Source of the DNA: CAVQWH01 sp963717595 | GTDB taxonomy: Bacteria > Patescibacteriota > Saccharimonadia > Saccharimonadales > Saccharimonadaceae | Direction: 5' to 3' | DNA length: 64,000 nt | Assembly (NCBI GenBank): GCA_963717595.1 | Contig: CAVQWH010000001.1 | Location: forward strand, 124,001-188,000 | Shown: in pieces, positions 33,780 through 43,871 of the stretch | How the letters are laid out: each line of letters opens with the position of its first letter | Position numbering within the stretch: the first letter of the stretch is position 1 | Translations under genes and position numbers: made by a program | The notes under the pieces: model-generated | Told to the model about the DNA's origin: nothing | Databases searched by the model: none | The model's input: the letters and a program-made list of their open reading frames with translations, nothing else

Positions 33780-34029
33780 AGTAACTTACCTCGCTGATTG
33801 TAGGTAGAGGTAGCCCACGCCACATTTGCTGCATAACTCCGTTATTATCCGTGGTTAAAATAGTTGGATATTCCACCACATCATAATTGCGACATAAATC
33901 AGATCCTTCTGGCGAATCAGGATCAATTGTTGCTAGCTCTTTACCCGTCTCGCGCTTAAAGTCCGCTAAATAATCAAGGACTGCTCGTGCGTGGTCGCTG
34001 CTATCTTTATAAATAACGTAGGTATTCAT
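33769..34029 (-). CDS. Thioredoxin-fold protein without CxxC
   Basis: 86 residues, beta-alpha-beta start MNTYVIYKDSSDHARAVLDYL where DSSDHAR replaces the expected CxxC, and a cis-proline region VVEYPTILTT. One cysteine only (SDLCRNY). It may be a scaffold or non-oxidising partner. It precedes and overlaps VKOR, suggesting co-function despite the missing active site. Confidence 0.65.
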   Translation of the reverse strand: MNTYVIYKDSSDHARAVLDYLADFKRETGKELATIDPDSPEGSDLCRNYDVVEYPTILTTDNNGVMQQMWRGLPLPTISEVSYYVG

Positions 34030-34052
34030 AGTGTTACTTCTCTAGCGTTATT

Positions 34053-34087
34053 GTAGCATAAGCAGCTCATAAGCTAGCTTATGCTAC
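34053..34087 (-). other. 11-bp hairpin between nrdJ and the thioredoxin-like gene
   Basis: GTAGCATAAGC (34053-34063) and GCTTATGCTAC (34077-34087) pair perfectly. No T-run follows on the minus strand (AATAACGC), so termination is weak. It lies downstream of the nrdJ stop, so RNA 3' end stabilisation is possible. Confidence 0.45.
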
Positions 34088-34096
34088 CTTTAGAAA

Positions 34097-36903
34097 TTAG
34101 CTGCAGCCGCTAGTAGTACCGCAAGTAGTACAAACATAACAGCTTCCAGAACGCTGAGTAATATTGCCACAATTACTACACAGCGGAGCATTGCTATCGT
34201 TATTAGTAGACTTAGTAGCGATACTCTGAGCTTTATTGCTTGCTGTAGCTAATGGTTCCGGCTTAGGCTCAGGCTTTTCTTCAACAACAGACTCTTTTAT
34301 AACCTCTGCCCTATCCTGAGGCTTAGCCTCCTTCTCAAGCAAGCTTGTTTGTTGAGCTTTCATCTCAGCTTCTAAATCTTCCATGGTTGCAAGCCCAAGC
34401 TCTAACCGATCATCAATACTTAAGTATTCTAGGGCTAAGCGGCGGAAAACATAGTCAATAATTGAACTAGCAGTTTTAACATCCGGATCATCGGTAGCAC
34501 CGAATGGAGCAAAACTAGTGTTACTCAAACCCCTAACAAAGGCTTTTAGTGGCACGCCATACTGCAGACCATAACTAATTGAACGGCCAAACGATTCCAT
34601 CACACCCGCTAGCGTAGACCCCATCTTAGCTACCTGTAGGAACAGCTCGCCTGGAGCTCCATCTTCATATTCACCTACGGTAAAGTAGCCGTGCAAATCA
34701 CCTACTTTGAAAGAGAAAGTCTTTGATTGGCGTACTCTTGGCATGTTACGGCGAATAACGGCACGAATGACCTTTGGTTCGGCTGCTGGAGCATTAGCGT
34801 CAGCTTTTTTACTTTCCTTTTCCTCTTTATCGCTAAGAGGTTGCCATGCCTTTGAGTTATCACGATAAATTGCAATTGCTTTAATACCAAGCTTCCATGC
34901 ATCCAAGTGAAGTTGCTCTACGTCTTCGACTGTGGCACTTTCTGGCATATTAACAGTTTTAGAAATCGCTCCTGAAAGGAATGTCTGGACAGCACCCATC
35001 ATCTTCACATGGCCCATATAATGAATGGAGTTTTCACCTACTGCCGTGGCAAAGACACCATAATGCTCTTTTTTAAGGTGAGGCGCACCAATGACTGAGC
35101 CTTTATTGTCATGAATATATTGAACAATTGCCTCAGCTTCTTTCTTGCTATATCCCAATGTTTTTAACGCACGTGGGATAGTTTGATTAACTATAACCAT
35201 AGAACCGCCGCCAACCAATGTCTTAAACTTAGTCAAGCTAAAGTCTGGCTCAATGCCTGTAGTATCACAGTCCATCATAAAGCCAATGGTTCCCGTTGGA
35301 GCTAATACTGTAGCCTGGGAGTTGCGCACTCCGTATTTAGCGCCAAGCTCAACTGCCTCATCCCAAGAACTAGCAGCAGCACTAAGTAACTCTTCTGAAA
35401 CTAAACTAGCGTCAATATCACGCACTGCATCACGATGCTTCTTTAACACCCTATTCATGCCAACTTTATCTTTGCCATAGCCAGCAAATGGGCCAACTCG
35501 TTTAGCGATTTTTGCGCTAGTAGCATAAGCATAGCCTGTCATTAGCGATGTAACGGTAGCTGCAACAGCGCGACCTTCTTCGCTGTCATATGGCAAACCC
35601 TTTGCCATTAACATAGCACCAAGGTTAGCATAACCCATTCCAAGCTCTCGATAAGCCCGCGCATTTTTATCAATGCTTTCAGTTGGATAAGCCGAGTAAC
35701 CCACCAGTATTTCCTGAGCTAGGAACATGATCTCAACCGTATGGCGAAATGCTTCTACATCAAACGTGTCATCTTTGTCTAAGAATTTCAACAAATTCAA
35801 ACTTGCTAAGTTACATGCTGAATTATCAAGATGCATGTATTCAGAGCAAGGATTTGAGCCATTAATTCGGCCAGCTTTAGGCGTGGTGTGCCAGTCGTTA
35901 ATAGTTGTATCAAACTGTAAACCTGGGTCAGCGCTTTCCCACGCAGCCTCAGCGATCTCACGCCAGAGTTTGCGAGCTGAAACAGTTTTATGAGATTTTT
36001 TATCTTTTACGCCGAGCAAATTCCAATTTTCATCATTCTCTAATGCTTTCATAAATTTATCAGTTACACGCACTGAATTATTTGCATTTTGATACTGAAT
36101 AGAAATTGAATCGTGACCGTTAAGGCCCATATCAAAGCCAGCATCTTTCAGGGCATGTGCTTTACGTTCCTCACGAGCCTTACACCAGATGAATTCCTCT
36201 ACATCCGGATGATCAATATTAAGAATCACCATCTTAGCAGCACGGCGAGTTTTACCACCACTTTTAATTGCTCCAGCCGAGCTGTCAGCACCGCGCATAA
36301 AACTTAGTGGGCCTGAAGCTTTGCCGCCGCTTGAGCTTAAAGACTCATATGAAGAACGGATGGAACTAAGATTTAAGCCAGCTCCTGAGCCGCCTTTGAA
36401 AATCATACCTTCTTCACGGTACCAATTTAAAATTGAAGGCATAGTGTCTTCAACCTTTAAGATAAAGCAAGCGCTCGCCTGCTGGGCGCGTCCGGAGTAC
36501 CAATATTAAACCAAACCGGACTATTAAAAGCTGCTCGCTGAGTGGCAAGAATGTATTTTAATTCTGCATTGAAAGTATCCGCTTCAGCCTCATCAATAAA
36601 ATATCCGTTGTCGTAACCGTGCTTAGTGACAGTATCAGCTACACGGTTTACAAGTTGGCGTAGGCTACTTTCACGCTGCTCAGTACCTGGAGTACCGTAA
36701 AAATATTTTTGTGCCACAATATTAATAGCATTTTGGCTCCAAAAGTCAGGAAACTCCATCCCGTTTTGTTCAAATACTACTTTTCCGTTACCTGGGTTAA
36801 CGATTTTCGCATCACGTTCTAACCAAGTAAGCATGTCGTACGGATCAACCCCTTCATCCGTAAAGTGGCGTGCTATCGCCAATGATGATATTGTTTGTGC
36901 CAT
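34097..36903 (-). CDS. nrdJ: Adenosylcobalamin-dependent ribonucleotide reductase, class II (frameshifted in this assembly)
   Basis: About 935 residues after restoring one base near 36480-36490 (NIGTPD, then QQASACFILKVEDTMPS). Catalytic region: SACF with the substrate Cys, GGSGAGLNLSSIRSS, NPCSEYMHLDNSACNLASLNL, and PTGTIGFMMDCDTTGIEP; the C-terminal zinc-like CSNCG...CYVCTTCGTTSGC tail carries redox cysteines. It reduces ribonucleotides with a B12 radical, so oxygen is not needed but cobalamin must be imported. NrdR lies upstream on the same strand. Confidence 0.95.
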
Positions 36904-37020
36904 TTTATCCCTCCTTTTTATTATTTTTGTTGCACCTTTTTGTATTTTTACTATGAGGATCCTCCCCTTATGTCCTCTTTAGTAAATTTAGCAAGCTCTT
37001 ATAACATCATCTTTTGCAAT

Positions 37021-37473
37021 TTAGCTCTTTTTAAACTGACGTAAAACTTTTTCAAACTCATTAACGTCTTTAAACTCTCGATAGACACTCGCAAAGCGCA
37101 CATACGCTACTTGGTTTAACTTAGCTAACTCTTCTAGCACCAAATCACCAATTTGGCGCGAAGGTATTTCGCTTTCACCACACTCATATAGCGCATTTTC
37201 TACCCGTGCTACCACTTTCTCTACTTCCACTTCAGAAGATAAAAACTTACCAACTGAACGATGAATAGCAGCAAACAATTTATGACGATCGAACAACTCT
37301 TTGACACCATCTTTTTTTACTACTATCAAATTAGGCCTTTCCACCCGCTCATAAGTAGTAAATCGATGCTTGCAGTCTAAACACTCACGACGACGACGAA
37401 TTGCTTCACCATCAGACGCTTCGCGTGATTCAATAACTTTAGAACGGACTCCGTGACAATGTGGACACTTCAT
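37021..37473 (-). CDS. nrdR: Transcriptional repressor NrdR
   Basis: 150 residues. Zinc ribbon MKCPHCHG...RECLDCKHRFTTYERVE and ATP-cone (VVKKDGVKELFDRHKLFAAIHRSVGK). It senses ATP/dATP and represses ribonucleotide reductase genes through NrdR boxes. Its own upstream region (37561-37608) carries a good box, so it likely regulates the nrdR-nrdJ unit. Confidence 0.95.
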   Translation of the reverse strand: MKCPHCHGVRSKVIESREASDGEAIRRRRECLDCKHRFTTYERVERPNLIVVKKDGVKELFDRHKLFAAIHRSVGKFLSSEVEVEKVVARVENALYECGESEIPSRQIGDLVLEELAKLNQVAYVRFASVYREFKDVNEFEKVLRQFKKS

Positions 37474-37560
37474 ATAATCAAAGCTCTCCTTGCTCTTGAC
37501 GTGTTAACAGCTGCTCTACACCCTATTTTTATTTTTACGATGTAGCTATATTGTAGTTTA

Positions 37561-37608
37561 ACCCTACATATGCCAACTTGCAATAGTTTTTGACACAACA
37601 TGTAGTGT
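37561..37608 (-). promoter_or_regulatory. NrdR boxes upstream of nrdR
   Basis: ACACAACATGTAGTGT (37593-37608) matches the NrdR consensus ACACWATATATWGTGT at 14 of 16 positions. A weaker half-match ACCCTACATAT starts at 37561, giving 32 bp start-to-start, three helical turns, the spacing known for paired boxes. This implies repression of nrdR and nrdJ by NrdR. Confidence 0.7.
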
Positions 37609-37619
37609 TTTACAACAAT

Positions 37620-38882
37620 TTACGAGTCTTTACTGTCGTCTTCAGATTTGTCTTTTTTATCTTTCTTAGATTTAGCCTTTTTGCGACGACGTAAAAACGC
37701 AGGAGTGTCAGACTCCTCATCCTCATTATCGTCATATTGCCAAATATTTTTCTGCTCACTATCTTCAGCTAATGAGCCAGTGGCTTTAGGCTGATCCAAA
37801 TTCATATCTATATTATTAATATCTGCTTCATCAACTGATGGCTCATTGGCTTCTTGGCTGCCTGGAGTAGTCTCAGCTGTTTTAGCCTCTTCCCCCAGAG
37901 GCGTCGGAGATTGTGACCTAAAGTAAGCTGAGTCAAAACCCGTAGCTATCACTGTAACTACCAGCTCATCTTCCATTTCGGGTTTCAAAGTAGCTCCAAA
38001 AATAATATTAGCGTCAGGTGCTACAGCACTAGTAATAATTTCAGCCGCTTCCTGAATTTCACTCATACTCATGTCGTAACCACCAGCTACATTGAATAGA
38101 ACTCCCTTGGCACCATCAATTGAAACTTCAATAAGAGGAGATTCAATCGCTTGTTGTGCAGCTTTTTGTGCTCTATCTTCACCACTAGCACGCCCAATTC
38201 CCATAAGAGCGCTTCCGGCATTGCTCATAATAGCTTTGACGTCTGCGAAGTCTAGGTTAATAAGGCCGTGTTCGGTAATTAATTCAGAGATACCTTGAAC
38301 ACCCTGGCGCAAAACGTCATCTGCAATTTTAAAAGTCTCAAGTAGTGGCGTGCGACGATCAATAGTCTGCAGCAAACGATCGTTAGGAATAGTAATTAAA
38401 GTATCAACTTGCCGACCTAGGTTAGTAATTGCCCATTCGGCATTTTGACGGCGTTTTTCGCCCTCAAAACTAAATGGCTTAGTTGCTACACCCACCACTA
38501 AAACCCCAAGTTCTCGGGCAATCTCAGCAACCACATGGCCAGCACCAGAACCTGTGCCACCGCCAGCACCAATAGTAATAAATGCCATATCAGCACCTTC
38601 TAGGGCTTTCTTTATTTCTTCTTTAGATTCCTGAGCTGCCGCTTCACCAACTTTTGGGTCTGCCCCAGCACCTAAGCCGCGGGTTGTGTCGCGACCAATA
38701 TGAATCTTAACGTCAGCTTTAGAGTTGTGAAGAGCCTGTGCGTCTGCATTAATAGCCACAAACTGTACACCGTGCAAACCAACGTCTTTCATCCTGTTGA
38801 TAGCTGCTCCGCCAGCACCGCCGATTCCAACAACTTTAATATTGGCGAAAGTTTCTATTTCAGCTGGTTTAACTTCAGGCAT
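37620..38882 (-). CDS. ftsZ: Cell-division GTPase FtsZ
   Basis: 420 residues. Tubulin signature GGGTGSGAG (about 105-113), switch and T7 loop (NLDFADVKAIMSNAGSALMG). The C-terminal linker is unusually acidic and ends in Lys/Asp runs (RRRKKAKSKKDKKDKSEDDSKDS), not the usual conserved FtsA/ZipA-binding peptide. It polymerises into the Z ring. Located after ftsA on the minus strand; ftsA-ftsZ order is standard. Confidence 0.97.
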   Translation of the reverse strand: MPEVKPAEIETFANIKVVGIGGAGGAAINRMKDVGLHGVQFVAINADAQALHNSKADVKIHIGRDTTRGLGAGADPKVGEAAAQESKEEIKKALEGADMAFITIGAGGGTGSGAGHVVAEIARELGVLVVGVATKPFSFEGEKRRQNAEWAITNLGRQVDTLITIPNDRLLQTIDRRTPLLETFKIADDVLRQGVQGISELITEHGLINLDFADVKAIMSNAGSALMGIGRASGEDRAQKAAQQAIESPLIEVSIDGAKGVLFNVAGGYDMSMSEIQEAAEIITSAVAPDANIIFGATLKPEMEDELVVTVIATGFDSAYFRSQSPTPLGEEAKTAETTPGSQEANEPSVDEADINNIDMNLDQPKATGSLAEDSEQKNIWQYDDNEDEESDTPAFLRRRKKAKSKKDKKDKSEDDSKDS

Positions 38883-38946
38883 TGTTCGTGTCCCCCTCTG
38901 TTTTATTCAATTGTCAGTATACACCTTATTATCGCTCACACCAAGC

Positions 38947-40197
38947 TTATGAGCGAAATTTTCCTATTAACTTACCGACTTTGCCAGCCACATCCCTAAC
39001 TGCTTTGGAGCTTTGGCCTGACTTGCTTGGTTTATGCTTAGCTCTGGCGGTATCTTCTACATCTAGCAGCATTAAGCCAAGAGCAGAAGCAAAGGCTGGA
39101 TGATTAACATTTTCAGCTACTCCGCTAAAACCGCTTGGTTTGCCTACTCTAGCCGCTAACTGCAGCGCCTTTTTGGCATAATCGTCTATACCTTTCATCT
39201 CCGCAGTACCACCAGTTAAAACTACGCCGCCTGGCAGTTTAGCTGCTCGGCCGATTGATTTAAGCTCTTTATTAATCTGTTCGAATATCTCTTCCAAGCG
39301 TGCTTCCACGATTTCGTCAACTTCTTTGATATCAAATTCATACGTTGATTTATCTACCTTAACACTTGCCTGCTTGTCAGTTTTACTTCTTGAATCTGAG
39401 TCAGCTACAGCTGAGCTTAATTTTACTTTCTCAGCCACATCTAAGTCTGTTTTCAGGCCAATCGCTAAATCATTTGTAATATTAATACCGCCCATCGGCA
39501 AAACAGCTATGTGCTGTAAATCACCTTCTTCATATATAGCAATATTGGTAGTGGCGCCGCCAATATCTATTAGAGCAACTCCATTTTCAATTTGTTGCTC
39601 AGTCAAGACGGCACGACCCGCGGCTAAACTGTTGAGTACGGTATTGTTAGCTGCTGTTTGTGTCATTTCTAAGACTTTAAGTACGTTTTTAATGTGAGGA
39701 GTTAAAGCAGTAATTACATATGCGTCTACTTCCAAGCGAACGCCAGTCATGCCTACCGGATCTTTAATATTATCTTGGCCGTCGAGTTGATAATTGCGTG
39801 GAGCTACTTCTAAAATTTCACGGTTAGCTGGTAGCTGAAGAACGGTTGCAGCTTCTTCAACACGCGCTAGATCCTCTTCGTTAATTTCATGGCCTTGGGT
39901 CCCTACTGCTATTACGCCTTTCGAGCTCATGCCTATAATATGCGTGCCATTAACACTTACGGTGGCTGCATTAACATGATGACCAGACATTCTTTCAGCG
40001 TCCTCTAAGGCTTTATCAACTGCTTGGGCTACATGGACTAAATCTACTACTGTACCCTTACGCATTCCGTTATTTTTAGAGTGGCCCAAGCCAATAATAG
40101 TCGGTACTTGAGCGCCGTCTTCAACGTGGCCAATGACACATCGCACAGTGGTAGTGCCTATATCAAGACCAACTGCATATCTAGCTTGTTCTTGCAT
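38947..40197 (-). CDS. ftsA: Cell-division protein FtsA
   Basis: 416 residues, actin-like. YAVGLDIGTTTVRCVIGH (phosphate 1), GVALIDIGGATTNIAIYEEG (phosphate 2) and GVVLTGGTAEMKGI (adenosine motif). The SHS2 (1C) domain lies at about 85-165. It anchors FtsZ to the membrane through a C-terminal amphipathic helix (AVRDVAGKVGKLIGKFRS). Directly before ftsZ. Confidence 0.96.
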   Translation of the reverse strand: MQEQARYAVGLDIGTTTVRCVIGHVEDGAQVPTIIGLGHSKNNGMRKGTVVDLVHVAQAVDKALEDAERMSGHHVNAATVSVNGTHIIGMSSKGVIAVGTQGHEINEEDLARVEEAATVLQLPANREILEVAPRNYQLDGQDNIKDPVGMTGVRLEVDAYVITALTPHIKNVLKVLEMTQTAANNTVLNSLAAGRAVLTEQQIENGVALIDIGGATTNIAIYEEGDLQHIAVLPMGGINITNDLAIGLKTDLDVAEKVKLSSAVADSDSRSKTDKQASVKVDKSTYEFDIKEVDEIVEARLEEIFEQINKELKSIGRAAKLPGGVVLTGGTAEMKGIDDYAKKALQLAARVGKPSGFSGVAENVNHPAFASALGLMLLDVEDTARAKHKPSKSGQSSKAVRDVAGKVGKLIGKFRS

Positions 40198-40242
40198 ATT
40201 AAAGCTAGTATAGCGCTAGTAGCTACTTGGTGGCAACTTTTA

Positions 40243-41001
40243 TTAGCTAGCTAAATTTGTAAGAATCTCGTAACTATTTTCGTTAATCAAAACAGTGTGC
40301 TCAAAATGAGCCGCTAGACTACCGTCCTGAGTTTTGATAGTCCAGCCATCATCATCAGTTTTTATAGCTGGCTTCCCTAAAGTAGCCATGGGCTCAATAG
40401 CTATTGTCATACCAGCTGCAAGAGAAGGCCCTTTATTAGTACGGCCATAATTAGGTATGTTAGGAGATTCATGTACCTCATGCCCCACACCATGTCCTAC
40501 AAGCTCTTGAAAGATGCCGAGTTTTGCATCTTTTAAAACTTTTTCCACGGCTGATCCTATGTCGCCTACAGTAACGCCATCATGAAGTACTTCTAGCCCA
40601 GCATACAGACTAGCTTCCGTAGCTTCTAGTAAGCGCTTTTTATCACCACTTGGCTTTTCGCCCACTACCATCGTAAAGGCACTGTCACTAATCATGCCAT
40701 TATAGATTACTCCAAAGTCAAAGCTCACCACGTCGCCTTTTTTAAACGGCTTATCATTAGGAATTCCGTGAACCACCCCGTCATTTATAGATATACATAT
40801 AACATCCGGAAAACCATTATAGCCCTTAAACGCTGATGAAACTCCTAAGTTTTTTAATTCATTAGTCACCATACTTGAAACGTCATGCCCACTAACACCA
40901 GGTTCCACAAAGCTGCGTATTTTATGTAGAATTTCTGCAGTTTTTTGGCCACTTACACGCAAGTTGGCCAGCTCAATGGTGGTTTTTACACGAGTGAACA
41001 C
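40243..41001 (-). CDS. map: Methionine aminopeptidase
   Basis: 252 residues, type I. Metal ligands: D in VVSFDFGVIYNGMISDSAF (two Asp), H in GHGVGHEVHESPNIPN, E in AIEPMATLG and the final E in HFEHTVLI. Removes the initiator Met after deformylation. It overlaps adk by 16 bp on the minus strand. Confidence 0.96.
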   Translation of the reverse strand: MFTRVKTTIELANLRVSGQKTAEILHKIRSFVEPGVSGHDVSSMVTNELKNLGVSSAFKGYNGFPDVICISINDGVVHGIPNDKPFKKGDVVSFDFGVIYNGMISDSAFTMVVGEKPSGDKKRLLEATEASLYAGLEVLHDGVTVGDIGSAVEKVLKDAKLGIFQELVGHGVGHEVHESPNIPNYGRTNKGPSLAAGMTIAIEPMATLGKPAIKTDDDGWTIKTQDGSLAAHFEHTVLINENSYEILTNLAS

Positions 41002-41531
41002 GATTTTAACTCCGTTTCAACTCGGTCATGAACCTGGCCTACGCTACCAGTTCCATCAATGTGTGCTATTCGTACGTTTTGCTCAGTAAGATAATTAAGG
41101 ATTGGGTAAATTTCTTGTCGGTAAATCTTTAAACGTTCTTCGATTATTGCTGGTTCGTCATCTTTGCGACCACGCAATTTCAGTCTCTTTAAGAGCTCTT
41201 CTCTAGGAACTTCTAAAACTATAGCTAGAGCAATTGAACGTTGATGTTGTGGCTGTGATTCTACTAACCATTTAGCTTGAGTTAATTGCCTGGGAAAGCC
41301 GTCTAAAATAAGATGCTCAATGTCTTTAGACCGTCCCAAAGCTTCGCCAATAACTTGGTTGACTTTTTCTACATCAACCAAGTCACCGCTCTGCATTTCT
41401 TTAATTAGTTCTGCATCGTTGGTATCACGTAACAGCTGTCCAGCGCTAAGCCAGCGCCAACCATGACGAGCTGCTAAAATCTGACCCTGCACACTTTTTC
41501 CAGCTCCTGCTGCAGCAAAAAATATAATCAT
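40986..41531 (-). CDS. adk: Adenylate kinase-like nucleoside monophosphate kinase
   Basis: 181 residues. P-loop AAAGAGKSVQG (usually GPPGSGKGTQ), LSAGQLLRD, LDGFPRQLTQA (NMP-bind), RLKLRGRKDD then the short lid. The LID domain is minimal with no zinc cysteines. It makes ADP from AMP+ATP. The modified P-loop retains the key Gly-Lys-Ser. Adk and map adjacency is common in bacteria. Confidence 0.85.
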   Translation of the reverse strand: MIIFFAAAGAGKSVQGQILAARHGWRWLSAGQLLRDTNDAELIKEMQSGDLVDVEKVNQVIGEALGRSKDIEHLILDGFPRQLTQAKWLVESQPQHQRSIALAIVLEVPREELLKRLKLRGRKDDEPAIIEERLKIYRQEIYPILNYLTEQNVRIAHIDGTGSVGQVHDRVETELKSCSLV

Positions 41532-41536
41532 CGAAT

Positions 41537-41983
41537 TTATTGTAGCTTGGCTTTAGTAAGTTTGGCAATTACACTGCCATCAGCTTTATTACCAGCTTTT
41601 GAGCGAACGATGCCAATGACTTTACCCATTTCTTTTACGGACGTAGCTCCAGTCTGGGAAATAGCTTCGTCAACCAATTCGCCTACTTCTTCCTCACCCA
41701 ACTGTTCGGGTAAGTATTTTTGAATTATCTCTTTTTCACGACGTTCATTATCTGCTGCTTCCTGATTACCGCCTTTTTCATAAAGCTCAGCAGCTTCTTC
41801 GCGCTTTTTCGCTTCCTTAGCCAGCAACGTTTCTACTTCTTCGTCACTTAAACCTTCGTCTCTTTTGCCACTGGATATTTCTTGATTTAAGATTGCCGAC
41901 TTTAGGCCTTTTAAAGTATCTGTCAAAAAACTATCGCGTGCTAACATGGCCGCTTTCAAGTCTTGATTTATTTTATCCTTCAT
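41537..41983 (-). CDS. yqeY: GatB/YqeY-domain protein
   Basis: 148 residues, helical bundle: MKDKINQDLKAAMLARDSFLTDTLKGLKSAI, then EKEIIQKYLPEQLGEEEV, MGKVIGIVRSKAGNKADGSVIAKLTK. YqeY proteins resemble the tail of GatB and probably bind tRNA; not amidotransferases alone. It directly follows rpsU, as in many bacteria. Confidence 0.93.
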   Translation of the reverse strand: MKDKINQDLKAAMLARDSFLTDTLKGLKSAILNQEISSGKRDEGLSDEEVETLLAKEAKKREEAAELYEKGGNQEAADNERREKEIIQKYLPEQLGEEEVGELVDEAISQTGATSVKEMGKVIGIVRSKAGNKADGSVIAKLTKAKLQ

Positions 41984-42199
41984 TTAACGAATGCCGAGGC
42001 GAGTTTTCATTAGTTTTTCAGCTTTACGCTGCTTGCGGATAATAGCTTTCTTGCGACGCTCAGTTTTACTTATCGGCTTAGAAAAGCGTTGGTTATTTTT
42101 TGCCACCGCTAATACACCGCTCTGTAAAACTTTGCGGTTAAAACGGCGAATGATATTTTCATTCGCTTCATTTGAATCTTTTCGTGTAACTTGTACCAT
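41984..42199 (-). CDS. rpsU: 30S ribosomal protein bS21
   Basis: 71 residues from ATG 42199: MVQVTRKDSNEANENIIRRFNRKVLQSGVL, then a basic C-terminus (RRKKAIIRKQRKAEKL). An earlier frame start would add six hydrophobic residues and is unlikely. Assists initiation near the anti-SD end of 16S. It is upstream of yqeY with no gap. Confidence 0.93.
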   Translation of the reverse strand: MVQVTRKDSNEANENIIRRFNRKVLQSGVLAVAKNNQRFSKPISKTERRKKAIIRKQRKAEKLMKTRLGIR

Positions 42200-42236
42200 A
42201 GGTAAACAGAATATCACAACAGAGGGGGATACGCAA

Positions 42237-43871
42237 CTACGTTAGTTGTATTTCTAATATTCTTCCTTCAACCCTTACACTACCGCGCCATTCATTAATA
42301 GAAAGCGTGCACCATATTCTCACCTTTTGCCCTACTAAATTAAAATAATGGCTTGGTGCCGAAAAAGCTAAGGCTTGGAGCTTATTATTCTCATTATCCT
42401 CAAGCTGCAGCTTAATATGTTGCTTATTGTCACCCATTAATCTCTCGCCAACAACTGTCATGCCTTCAAAGCAAAAAACTGGTTCCGGATTACCATTGCC
42501 AAACGGCTCCAGCTGCTCAAGGCTGCGACATAGCTCCTCATTAATATTCCCAAAGCTAGTGAGAGTTACGTCGGCTTTTGGTGCTAAATAACTAAGTTGA
42601 TCCTTGAGGTTTAAGGAAGTATAAAATTTATTTATACTCACCCGAAAAGCTTCAATATGTTTAGTTTTTAAAGTTAATCCGGCAGCTAATTTATGACCGC
42701 CTCCTTTAATAACAAGCTTTTCGCTAGCATGAATACCTTCTACGGCACTAAAGTCGCCAAAACTACGAGCTGACCCCTTAGTTTCATCGCCTAATTCTTG
42801 CAGGATAAAAGCTGGTTTTTTATAAGTTTCAAGTAGTTTTGATGCCACGATACCTACGATACCGTGAGACCAGTCCGCGTGACTCAAAACCAAAACCGGA
42901 TCGTTAACAAAAGCCTTAGCTTGTTCTTTTGCAGCTTGCACAATTTGTTTTTGCTCAAGCCGCCGCTGAGTATTCATAGAGTCTAGCTTCTGCGCTAAAT
43001 CCAAAGCCTGAAGGTTATCTTCAGACGTTAACAAATCTAAGCTTAAACGAGCAGTTTCAAGCCGCCCACTAGCATTTAAACGAAGGCCTAGCACGAAACC
43101 CAAAGCTCTGGCATTAAGCTTATCTGGGGTTATGTTAGCTACTGCCATCAAAGCTTTCAAGCCAGGACGACGCATTTTCTTTAAAACTTCTAATCCCCAA
43201 TAGGCAAAGGTTCTATTTTCGTCCGTTAGCTCAACTATGTCACATACTGTGCCTAATGCCACCAAATCTAGCAACCATTTTTCTTGGCCGTCAGGCAGCC
43301 CTGGTAACTTAGTCTGTAGAGCTTGAACCAATTTAAAAGCTACACCAGCACCTGATAAATCAGTAAACGGATATTTGTTATCTGCTCTTTTGGGGTTAAT
43401 GACCGCTACTGCATGCGGTAGCTTATCACCTGGTTCGTGATGATCGGTGACAATAATATCCACGCCTAGTTCATTTGCTCTAGCTATTACATCATGCGAG
43501 GTCGTCCCACAGTCCACTGTTATGACCAACTTCGCACCGTCATTAGCTAACCGCTCAATAGCCTCAACACTTAACCCATAACCATCATCAAATCGGCTCG
43601 GAATAAAAGCATGGTGATTAATACCAAAAGCCACTAGTGCACTTAAGAGAACACTAGTGGCAGATAGACCATCAATATCATAGTCGCCATATATCACCAC
43701 CTGATTCTTTTGCTGCTTAGCCTTAGCTATACGCTTAACAGCAGGCTCCATGTCGGGAAGTAAAAACGGATCATGCAATGAGCTATATTTAGGATTAATA
43801 AACGCCCGTAGCTTTTCGGGCGTATCTAGGCCGCGAGACTTTAATATCGCAGCAAAAATCGGATGGCTCAT
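42237..43871 (-). CDS. recJ: Single-strand exonuclease RecJ
   Basis: 544 residues. DHH phosphoesterase motifs: VIYGDYDIDGLSATS (I), VDCGTTSHD (II), DIIVTDHHEPG (III, DHH), and DLSGAGVAFKL, plus the DHHA1 motif (FGDFSAVEGIHASEKLVIKGGGHKLAAGL) and an OB domain at the end. Digests ssDNA 5'-3' in repair. It starts 4 bp inside the preceding wHTH gene end. Confidence 0.96.
   Translation of the reverse strand: MSHPIFAAILKSRGLDTPEKLRAFINPKYSSLHDPFLLPDMEPAVKRIAKAKQQKNQVVIYGDYDIDGLSATSVLLSALVAFGINHHAFIPSRFDDGYGLSVEAIERLANDGAKLVITVDCGTTSHDVIARANELGVDIIVTDHHEPGDKLPHAVAVINPKRADNKYPFTDLSGAGVAFKLVQALQTKLPGLPDGQEKWLLDLVALGTVCDIVELTDENRTFAYWGLEVLKKMRRPGLKALMAVANITPDKLNARALGFVLGLRLNASGRLETARLSLDLLTSEDNLQALDLAQKLDSMNTQRRLEQKQIVQAAKEQAKAFVNDPVLVLSHADWSHGIVGIVASKLLETYKKPAFILQELGDETKGSARSFGDFSAVEGIHASEKLVIKGGGHKLAAGLTLKTKHIEAFRVSINKFYTSLNLKDQLSYLAPKADVTLTSFGNINEELCRSLEQLEPFGNGNPEPVFCFEGMTVVGERLMGDNKQHIKLQLEDNENNKLQALAFSAPSHYFNLVGQKVRIWCTLSINEWRGSVRVEGRILEIQLT

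Noticed and set aside
36904..37020. Possible cobalamin riboswitch before nrdJ
   Set aside because: Only 117 bp between nrdR and nrdJ, no B12-box-like segment seen; a GAGGATCCTC palindrome is too small to mean much.
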